Assembly (NCBI GenBank): GCA_009694125.1
Contig: SHVT01000006.1
Location: forward strand, 1-42,157
Source: Rhodospirillaceae bacterium
Lineage (GTDB): Bacteria; Pseudomonadota; Alphaproteobacteria; CACIAM-22H2
Direction: 5' to 3'
DNA length: 42,157 nt
Positions 36,606-42,157 of the stretch are shown piece after piece. The first letter of the stretch is position 1. Each line of letters begins with the position of its first letter. A program made the translations under genes and the position numbers. The notes beneath the pieces were generated by a model. It worked only from the letters and a program-made list of their open reading frames with translations. It made no database searches and was not told the DNA's origin.

Positions 36606-37592
36606 TTAGTCTCCTTCAATACGATCCGCAAGGGTTCCGACAGCGATCGCAAAGAAATTCGAACGGTTCCACTTCAACAATACTCGGAAATTGTTGTAAA
36701 CGAGGTAAGCGGGGCCGCTCAACCCTTCGGGTAGAACAATCGACGAATCGAGTTGTCGGGTCGGCAAGTCACCGGCATCGGTGCGGCGAATTCCAAGCGC
36801 CTGCCACTGGCCGATGGGTTTGACGATATCGAGGTTGGCCAGCGACGCATCGAAACCGGGCGGCAGCCGCACCGGCCGGCCCCAGGTTTCGTCTGCTCGC
36901 CATCCCGATTTCGCCAGATAATTGGCGGTCGAGGCCAGAACGTCGGCCCGCGTCGTCCAGATGTCGCGGCGGCCGTCGCCATCGTGATCGACGGCGAAGG
37001 TCAGGAAGCTCGAGGGCATGAATTGGCTTTGTCCCATGGCGCCGGCCCAGGACCCGCGCATCGCCCGCGGTTCGATATCGCCCCGATCCAGGATACGCAG
37101 GGCGTTCAAGAGTTCTTGGCGGAAGAAGGCGCTGCGCCGTCCATCATAGGCCAAGGTTGCGAGCGCCTGGATAATCGAAAAATCGCCGGTCACACGCCCA
37201 AAATCGCTTTCGACACCCCAGAGCGCGACCATGAAGCGCGGCTGCACGCCATAACGCTTGGCGATATCGTCCAGAAGTGCCCGGCTTTCCCGAAGCCTTT
37301 CGCGGCCCTTCTCGACCCTGGCGCCGGGAACGACGCGCGTTAGATATTCGGTGAAGGTAATGGTGAATTCCGGCTGCCGCCGGTCGAGTTCCAGCACCCG
37401 CGGCAGCGGCTCGATTCCGGTCAGCGCCGCTTGCAGCGTGGCTTTGGAAATGCCGCGTTCGGCGGCCTCCAGCCGCAATTCCTCGAGCCAAGCGGCGAAG
37501 GGCTTGTCGGCCGCGCTGGCGGCATGCGCCGTCACCAGCAAAGCCGCAATCGCCGCCAACCACAATCGGCGCCGTCGTTCAGCCACCTTCAT
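36606..37592 (-). CDS. mltB: Membrane-bound/periplasmic lytic murein transglycosylase B family
   Basis: The enzyme cleaves the glycan chain of peptidoglycan to 1,6-anhydromuropeptides. The 328-aa protein has a signal peptide (WLAAIAALLVTAHAASA), FAAWLEELRLEAAERGIS, the catalytic Glu in MVALWGVESDFG (E128), and the typical GSWAGAMGQSQFMPSSFLTF and DHDGDGRRDIW segments. There is no lipobox, so it is soluble in the periplasm rather than lipid-anchored. No peptidoglycan-binding domain follows. Its start overlaps the ydcF stop by 4 nt. Confidence 0.93.
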   Translation of the reverse strand: MKVAERRRRLWLAAIAALLVTAHAASAADKPFAAWLEELRLEAAERGISKATLQAALTGIEPLPRVLELDRRQPEFTITFTEYLTRVVPGARVEKGRERLRESRALLDDIAKRYGVQPRFMVALWGVESDFGRVTGDFSIIQALATLAYDGRRSAFFRQELLNALRILDRGDIEPRAMRGSWAGAMGQSQFMPSSFLTFAVDHDGDGRRDIWTTRADVLASTANYLAKSGWRADETWGRPVRLPPGFDASLANLDIVKPIGQWQALGIRRTDAGDLPTRQLDSSIVLPEGLSGPAYLVYNNFRVLLKWNRSNFFAIAVGTLADRIEGD

Positions 37593-38383
37593 CGCGATTG
37601 GCCCGGCAGAAACTGATCCGTGCGATCCATCATTCTATAAGCGGCGAGCCCGACCCATTCCTTGAGCGCCGAGGCAAATTCGTCGAGTCCGCGAAAGTTG
37701 AAACGCGGCAACAGTTCGTAAGGGCCTTCGGTTCGAAAATCCACCGGAAAAGGTATAACCGGCCAGCCCGCCTTGCGAAAGGTACCGACCGCACGTGGCA
37801 TGTGCTTGGCGGAGGTGACGAGCAGCCACGCCTCGCCCGGTTGGGGATCGGCGACTTCCTTGCCGAAGATGGCGTTTTCATAAGTATTGCGGGCCTGGTC
37901 TTCGAATTCAAAGCGGCTTGTGTCCAAACCCATGCCGGCGAAGACCTTGCGGGCGTAGTCCGCCTCCTTGACGTCCGGACGGCCGACCGTCCCGGAGCCG
38001 CCGCTGAAAACGACCCGGGCCCGCGGATAGAGCTTTACGAGATCCGCAATCGCGAGCAACCGTGTCGCCGCGCCGCCCAGCGCGACCTGGCCGCGCGCCT
38101 TGCTGATGAATTGATCGAGCGTTCCGCCAAGAACGATGATTCCGTCCACATTTTCCGGCATGGGCCGGGGAACCGGAAAGCGATTTTCCAGTGTCACATT
38201 CAGCCATTGGCCCGCGGGAACGACCGCGAAACCCAACAGCAAGACCATCGTGCCGGAAATCAGGATTCTTCCGATTCGCGCCCAGCCTGTCCATAACAGC
38301 ACGGCGCCGCCGCATAACGCCAGGAACGCGACATGGGTCGGTTCAGTCAAATCCCACAGAAATTTAGAAAACTCAAAACTCAT
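37589..38383 (-). CDS. YdcF/ElyC (DUF218) family membrane protein
   Basis: The 264-aa protein has two N-terminal membrane helices (AFLALCGGAVLLWTGWA and ILISGTMVLLLGFAVVPA) and a DUF218 Rossmann-like domain facing the periplasm. Markers are VDGIIVLGGTLDQ, RVVFSGGSGTVG, EDQARNTYENAIF and WLLVTSAKHMPRAVGTFRKA. ElyC in E. coli affects envelope assembly and undecaprenyl-phosphate use; DUF218 activity is not settled. It is first in the minus-strand cell-wall run. No promoter was identified in the 122 bp between it and tRNA-Ser. Confidence 0.9.
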   Translation of the reverse strand: MSFEFSKFLWDLTEPTHVAFLALCGGAVLLWTGWARIGRILISGTMVLLLGFAVVPAGQWLNVTLENRFPVPRPMPENVDGIIVLGGTLDQFISKARGQVALGGAATRLLAIADLVKLYPRARVVFSGGSGTVGRPDVKEADYARKVFAGMGLDTSRFEFEDQARNTYENAIFGKEVADPQPGEAWLLVTSAKHMPRAVGTFRKAGWPVIPFPVDFRTEGPYELLPRFNFRGLDEFASALKEWVGLAAYRMMDRTDQFLPGQSR

Positions 38384-38505
38384 GGCGCGAGCAACACCGA
38401 TCCAGGCTATTCGTCAAGGCCCCGCCCACCCGCGGCCACGATGCGACAGCCAATTCGGCCTTTGTCCCGGTGATCGATTGAGTTAAGTAGCTGAATTAGG
38501 GCGCG

Positions 38506-38595
38506 GGATGGGTGGCCGAGCGGTTTAAGGCACCGGTCTTGAAAACCGGCAGGGGTGCAAGCTCCTCGTGGGTTCAAATCCCACCCCATCCGCCA
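38506..38595 (+). tRNA. tRNA-Ser (anticodon TGA)
   Basis: This is a 90-nt class II tRNA with CCA encoded. The acceptor stem is GGATGGG / CCCATCC with discriminator G. The anticodon stem CCGGT/ACCGG surrounds CTTGAAA (anticodon TGA). It has the long variable arm typical of tRNA-Ser, and the T stem GTGGG/CCCAC around TTCAAAT. Confidence 0.96.
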
Positions 38596-38607
38596 GATTT
38601 CGTGCCT

Positions 38608-39264
38608 CTATTGCGCCGGCTCGCCTTTCCGGAGCCGAAGGTTGAACGCAATCGAGATTCGCTCTGCCTCTCCAAAAAAAGGATGGACCATATGCAGGTG
38701 CCAGGCCGGGAATAGAAGCATCATTCCCGCGGCCGGCACGAAAGTCTGCTTGTACCCGAAATCGAAACCAGGGATCGGCAGCGCCGCGGCGGCGGGACGC
38801 GGATCCTGAAACTCGATGATCCCGTTCAGCGGACGATCGGGATCGGGCTGGCCGATGTTTACATAATAAACCCCGGACCAATGACTGCCGGGGTGAGAGT
38901 GTGAAACATTATAGTTGCCACGCCGGTTGATGTTGGCCCACGCCACCAGATTGCAGTCCTTGCGGACATCGATCGGCCGGTCGCCGCCGGCGAGTTTCAT
39001 CATCTGCAACGCGCATTCCTCGATCATCCGGCGAAGCGTCGCCCATTCCGGCTCGGGCCAATCGAGAATGTCGGGCTCGGAGCGCCACCCGCCCACATTC
39101 GATCGGTTCAATTGACCGGTCCGCATCTCCGGATGTTTGGCCTCGCGCCGTAGCAGGATGCGGTGAAGCGCCGCATTGAGCTCCACCGCATCGAACTGCC
39201 TGGCGATCAGCGGCGTGCCGAACGTCACCCACCTGCCCTCGCCGATGTCGATATCCAGCATCAT
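38608..39264 (-). CDS. 2OG-Fe(II) oxygenase-like protein (TIGR02466 type)
   Basis: The 218-aa soluble protein has the pattern of putative 2-oxoglutarate/Fe(II) oxygenases of the TIGR02466 kind. The iron site appears in NYNVSHSHPGSHWSGVYYV (H near residue 119), with the distal His in GMMLLFPAWHLHMVHPFFG and the 2OG-binding Arg in ERISIAFNLRLR. AWANINRRGNYN precedes the first His. The target substrate is unknown. ATG 39264 follows GGAGGGGA, so it was chosen over the track's 39330. It sits on the minus strand, 12 bp downstream of tRNA-Ser in window coordinates. Confidence 0.82.
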   Translation of the reverse strand: MMLDIDIGEGRWVTFGTPLIARQFDAVELNAALHRILLRREAKHPEMRTGQLNRSNVGGWRSEPDILDWPEPEWATLRRMIEECALQMMKLAGGDRPIDVRKDCNLVAWANINRRGNYNVSHSHPGSHWSGVYYVNIGQPDPDRPLNGIIEFQDPRPAAAALPIPGFDFGYKQTFVPAAGMMLLFPAWHLHMVHPFFGEAERISIAFNLRLRKGEPAQ

Positions 39265-39333
39265 GACGTTATCCCCTCCCGTGCCTTCCCATGGGCGGCG
39301 GCTGAATGGGCCGCCCCAAAACCAACCCACATC

Positions 39334-39834
39334 TCAATGAAAGGTCCCGGGCCGGAAAAAGGTCAACAGGCGGCCGCAGATCAACACACCCACCCAAGAG
39401 AACAGCGAAACGCCAACCAGGACTTTGCAGCGCCAGGGAGCCGACGCTCCTGCCCCCAATGTCTTCAACTCGCCGAAGGCCGAGCTATAGAAAATCACGA
39501 GGTTGATTCCCGCCACCGCCATCAGGGCAAGTTTGATGTGGAACGCCGAGTTATAGGCATACTGGTCCGCGAAGGCGGAAATGAAACAAAGTCCCGTGAT
39601 TAGATTGAGAACGTAACCCGCGACGCCAAGAGGAATCAGGCGATGGAGCGCCAATGGGGGTAAGGCCTTGGCGACGCCCAGGACGCGCAGATCGAACAGA
39701 CCAACCGTGCCGATAAGCAGGGACAATCCGATGTAGTGGAATGTTTCAAGTACCGGCCAAAGCCACCCATTCGCGCGAACGTATTGCGACAACCAGGTGG
39801 CGCGAACCCAGATTTCCCAGGGCATGACCTCCAT
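39334..39834 (-). CDS. Four-helix membrane protein, DUF6644-like (copy 2)
   Basis: The 166-aa inner-membrane protein has about four helices. Its conserved features are ETFHYIGLSLLIGTVGLFDLR, VLGVAKALPPLALHRLIPLG, NLITGLCFISAFADQYAYN and SAFHIKLALMAVAGINLVIF. Histidines sit in the first and third helices. It aligns by eye with the gene just upstream (shared LxxxHxIG...GT...LR..G....LP...L....P pattern), so the two are tandem paralogues. I place them near DUF6644 from memory; the function is not known. It starts at ATG 39834, 5 bp after its partner's stop, so they are one unit. The track's start at 40299 lies inside the partner. Confidence 0.75.
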   Translation of the reverse strand: MEVMPWEIWVRATWLSQYVRANGWLWPVLETFHYIGLSLLIGTVGLFDLRVLGVAKALPPLALHRLIPLGVAGYVLNLITGLCFISAFADQYAYNSAFHIKLALMAVAGINLVIFYSSAFGELKTLGAGASAPWRCKVLVGVSLFSWVGVLICGRLLTFFRPGTFH

Positions 39835-39839
39835 GGCCG

Positions 39840-40343
39840 TCAACCCTGGAAATCGACGAGAAGGCGGGTGTAGGTGTAGGCGAGCAGTCGTCCGGCCGCA
39901 ATCGTTCCAACCCAGAGGGTGATCGACGCCAGCGCGAGATTGCGAACCCCGATCATGGAGGCCGCCCCAAACCCAATGGGTGCGACGATCGATCGACGTA
40001 GCCGCAGAAGGGCGAGCACGCCAAGAAACATCGCCGCCATCTTGACGTAGAAAAGGGGATTGGTGAGCGCCTTGGTCGGATAGCCGATGCCGAGAAGAAT
40101 CCCGGAACCGGCGCTGAGCGCGAGTGCGATCCAGAAAACCGGGAGGAATTTCGTCAGGGCCGGCAGCGGTAAATCCGGAAAATAACCCATAAACCGAAGT
40201 GAAATGACGAGGCTGGTGCCGGCGACAAAGCCCATCCCGATCACGTGCAGCGTCAACACGCCGGGGAACGCGAACAAGGACTCCGACTCGACCAACCAAG
40301 TACTAAGCGGACTTTCCTCGATCAGTCGAAACAGCGCATCCAT
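39840..40343 (-). CDS. Four-helix membrane protein, DUF6644-like (copy 1)
   Basis: The 167-aa inner-membrane protein has four to five hydrophobic helices: ESLFAFPGVLTLHVIGMGF, LTKFLPVFWIALALSAGSGI, FYVKMAAMFLGVLALL and NLALASITLWVGTIAAGRLL. It matches the downstream gene in layout and in the His of the first helix (TLHVIG versus TFHYIG). No enzymatic motif was seen. The membrane-embedded His could bind heme or a metal, which is a guess from position only. It is the first gene of a two-gene unit. Confidence 0.75.
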   Translation of the reverse strand: MDALFRLIEESPLSTWLVESESLFAFPGVLTLHVIGMGFVAGTSLVISLRFMGYFPDLPLPALTKFLPVFWIALALSAGSGILLGIGYPTKALTNPLFYVKMAAMFLGVLALLRLRRSIVAPIGFGAASMIGVRNLALASITLWVGTIAAGRLLAYTYTRLLVDFQG

Positions 40344-40518
40344 GAAAACCGCCTTAGGCGAAACTCGCGAGAGAGACTCTACCGGTTCGGGCGCGTGGAT
40401 GCGCCGACGACCAGCATTGGCCCCGGACGGTCTCGGCGGATTTCTCGATCCTCATGCGCGCCGATTTATTGGGAACGCGCGGCCGCCGAGGAACGGTATT
40501 GGGTATTGTGGGTAATCG

Positions 40519-40556
40519 GAATCCGGCGGCACGATTTTCGTCGCGCCGCCGGATTC
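40519..40556 (-). terminator. Perfect 12-bp hairpin after the secreted unknown gene
   Basis: GAATCCGGCGGC (40519-40530) and GCCGCCGGATTC (40545-40556) pair perfectly over a 14-nt loop, 25 bp beyond the stop of the minus-strand gene ending at 40582. It lacks a T tract, so it may end transcription poorly or protect the 3' end. Confidence 0.45.
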
Positions 40557-40581
40557 GGTCGAAGATGCCGAGGATGCCCGC

Positions 40582-41439
40582 TTATTTCTTCAGGGCGGCG
40601 GGCACCGGCCAGATCATGTAAGGGTTGGACCAATGCTCCGTTACCGTCAGATCGGCGGTCACGACATTGTCCACCTTCATTACGACCTTGGTCGGGAAAA
40701 AGACGTGCATGTCGAGATCGTCGTTTCTCCAAGGTCCGGAGAAATCGGCGGAGTAGACCTTCCCCCCGACCGTCGTTTCGGTGTGAATGATATTACCTTT
40801 GGCGTCGAGCGTGACGCGCAAATCCGCCCCGATCTTCGGAACCGGAATAATCAGCTCGCGCATGCCATTGCGGCTGGCCAGCTTGATCTTGTCGATGGCT
40901 TGCCGGCCCATGGTGGTGACCGCGCCGGGCATGAGATAGGCCGGGATCAGCCGTTCGATCACCGAGGTCTTCGCCGGTCCGGAGTAATTGCCCGGTTTGG
41001 ATTCGTCCCAGGCCAGATCGCGGGCCGCCACGATGATTTCGCGAGACGTGCCGCGGGTGATGTCCATGCGGACGGCCGGCAGCCGGTATTCCATGCCAAA
41101 CACGACCTTGGCCGGTTGGCCATTGTAGGTTCCGGTACCGGTGAATTCCCATCCGTCGATGGCCTCGGACAGGGTGACGTGGGTGGCGCCGCCGTAGCTG
41201 TTGTCGCGCGTCACGCCCAGCGCGTCGCTGGCGGCGATCAACGCCCGAACCGGCTCAAGATTGGCTTTGGCGCTTTCGGGCAGCCGGTATTTGTACCCGT
41301 CGATGATGATAACGCCGGGAGGCAGAACAACCGCCGGGGGCGCGGCCGGGGCCGCTTGTTGCGCCCAAACTGAGGTCGCGACCACGCCCGAGGCGGCACC
41401 CGCGATCAGGGCCAAGAAGAGAGATTTTCTCGAAAACAT
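40582..41439 (-). CDS. Secreted protein of unknown function
   Basis: I do not recognise the 285-aa product. It begins with a signal peptide (MFSRKSLFLALIAGAASGVVATSVWA) and an Ala/Pro-rich stretch. A helical piece (YRLPESAKANLEPVRALIAA) follows, then a mostly beta part with SEAIDGWEFTGTGTYNG, VVFGMEYRLPAVRMDITRG and DLDMHVFFPTKVVMKVDNVV. No enzyme motif is visible. The repeated amphipathic beta strands suggest a periplasmic or outer-membrane-linked lipocalin- or LolA-like fold, but that is speculation. It lies 67 bp after the partial gene at the right edge and 238 bp before the two membrane proteins. Confidence 0.72.
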   Translation of the reverse strand: MFSRKSLFLALIAGAASGVVATSVWAQQAAPAAPPAVVLPPGVIIIDGYKYRLPESAKANLEPVRALIAASDALGVTRDNSYGGATHVTLSEAIDGWEFTGTGTYNGQPAKVVFGMEYRLPAVRMDITRGTSREIIVAARDLAWDESKPGNYSGPAKTSVIERLIPAYLMPGAVTTMGRQAIDKIKLASRNGMRELIIPVPKIGADLRVTLDAKGNIIHTETTVGGKVYSADFSGPWRNDDLDMHVFFPTKVVMKVDNVVTADLTVTEHWSNPYMIWPVPAALKK

Positions 41440-41506
41440 CGGTCAACTCCTGAATGTTTGGCCCGAGCCGGGCCGTTGAAAATGTGGAATCAACGTATTT
41501 TCGGCC

Positions 41507-42157
41507 TCAACCGCTGCGGGTGGGTGAGGTGGTCAGCTGCCGATCGCGCTCGTCGCAAGGCAGGGTTTCGGCCAGCCAAGCGTTCGGGTCGGGATTGAAG
41601 GTGCGGACGATCGGGTTGACCTTGAACGGCTCCTGCAGATATTCGGGGTCTTCGACGGTCGCCTCCCAACGAAGTTGGTTGCCCGTGCGAGTCAGCCGCT
41701 CGGTTACCTTCATATCGAAGCCGTGAAGCCACCCATTTTTGTGAATCCAGCTGGAATCGGTGAATCCGATGGTTTCGATGACCAGCGAGTCGCCCTCCCA
41801 TTTTCCGACGGAATCGCCGTACCAGGTCTCCAGGGCGACATTGATCTTGTTAGGGGGCTTGTTGAGTTTGATGAACCGGATTTTATCGAAGGTAAAACCG
41901 CCATTGTAGATCAGCAGCACTTCGTCCGGCAGTTCCACGATGCGGGCCGGCGCGCCGATTCTCGGCAATCCCGCCGGCCTGCAGTGATTTTGCGGGTCCT
42001 CCCAGTTGCCCAACGCGTCGGCCTGGCGAACCGCTTCCCAATGTTCGGGTTTGTAGATCGGCTTGTTCGGATCGTTGGCGCGGATCAGCCCGCCGTCTTC
42101 CTCGAAGCCGCGGAAGGTACCGCCGCGTCCGGCGAAGGTTATCCCCTCAACTCCGGA
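41507..42157 (-). CDS. Protein of unknown function, 5' end cut by window edge
   Basis: The track lists only 42013-41507 from an internal TTG, but the same frame stays open to the right edge (IYKPEHWEAVRQADALGNWE), so the gene starts outside. The 217 visible codons hold DPQNHCRPAGLPRIGAPARI, DSVGKWEGDSLVIETIGFTD and RLTRTGNQLRWEATVEDPEY. I recall this G-x-WEGD-x-LVIE-x-x-GF-x-D...VEDPE pattern from unnamed secreted proteins in proteobacteria and acidobacteria. No signal peptide is visible because the start is missing. The likely setting is an operon with the next gene, 67 bp away. Confidence 0.72.
   Translation of the reverse strand, partial: SGVEGITFAGRGGTFRGFEEDGGLIRANDPNKPIYKPEHWEAVRQADALGNWEDPQNHCRPAGLPRIGAPARIVELPDEVLLIYNGGFTFDKIRFIKLNKPPNKINVALETWYGDSVGKWEGDSLVIETIGFTDSSWIHKNGWLHGFDMKVTERLTRTGNQLRWEATVEDPEYLQEPFKVNPIVRTFNPDPNAWLAETLPCDERDRQLTTSPTRSG

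Noticed and set aside
39840-40299. N-terminal extension of the 39334 membrane protein
   Set aside because: It is the out-of-frame shadow of the upstream paralogue. Membrane-protein sense begins at ATG 39834.

Overview
The window looks like a chromosomal segment of a GC-rich alphaproteobacterium, most likely in or near the Rhodospirillales. This rests on gene content and order, not on any database search. The dusB(nifR3)-ntrB-ntrC-ntrY-ntrX-hfq-hflX line, the uvrA / ssb-gyrA-coaD line and the ydcF-mltB-rlpA-dacA-tmk-holB-metG-tatD-MBL-mazG line are all arrangements I associate with that group. I see no phage, insertion sequence, integron or CRISPR array.

Layout. (1) 1-7049: uvrA (minus, cut by the left edge) diverges from ssb, gyrA and coaD, followed by tRNA-Lys(TTT) with a clear promoter. 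(2) 7129-15570 is accessory ground. It holds a 68-aa protein, a secreted heparinase-like polysaccharide lyase whose 3' end seems shifted at a C5 run, a very Met-rich periplasmic LTXXQ-type protein, a class III nucleotide cyclase, a secreted matrixin-like zinc protease, a two-helix membrane protein, a one-heme DUF3365-type periplasmic protein, a gene-free stretch of about 590 bp, a small GIY-YIG-like protein, and a CcsA/YpjD-type membrane protein preceded by a 28-bp tandem repeat. (3) 15649-28440 (plus) is the nitrogen and redox regulation line: dusB, ntrB, ntrC, an inserted frame-disrupted P-loop NTPase, ntrY, ntrX, a D-amino-acid aminotransferase, hfq, hflX and an inositol-monophosphatase-family gene. 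(4) 38383-28437 (minus) is a tightly packed housekeeping run for cell wall, nucleotide, replication and translation functions. It ends in mazG, which has its own unusually AT-rich palindromic promoter region. (5) 38506-42157: tRNA-Ser(TGA), then a minus-strand group with a 2OG-Fe(II) oxygenase, two related four-helix membrane proteins and two proteins of unknown function, the last cut by the right edge.

How the parts work together. NtrBC and NtrYX are two two-component systems in one locus, with Hfq and HflX as post-transcriptional and translational partners downstream. The minus-strand run couples peptidoglycan remodelling (MltB, RlpA, DacA, YdcF) with dTMP synthesis, the clamp loader and Met-tRNA charging. 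Stop/start overlaps (ATGA, TGATG) at several joints point to translational coupling.

The best candidates for something undescribed are: the NTPase wedged between ntrC and ntrY, with two compensating homopolymer frameshifts; the Met-rich periplasmic protein; the mazG operator-like palindromes; the tandem repeat carrying a possible leaderless promoter before the CcsA-like gene; and the membrane/secreted cluster at the right edge. No complete new system can be proven from sequence alone.
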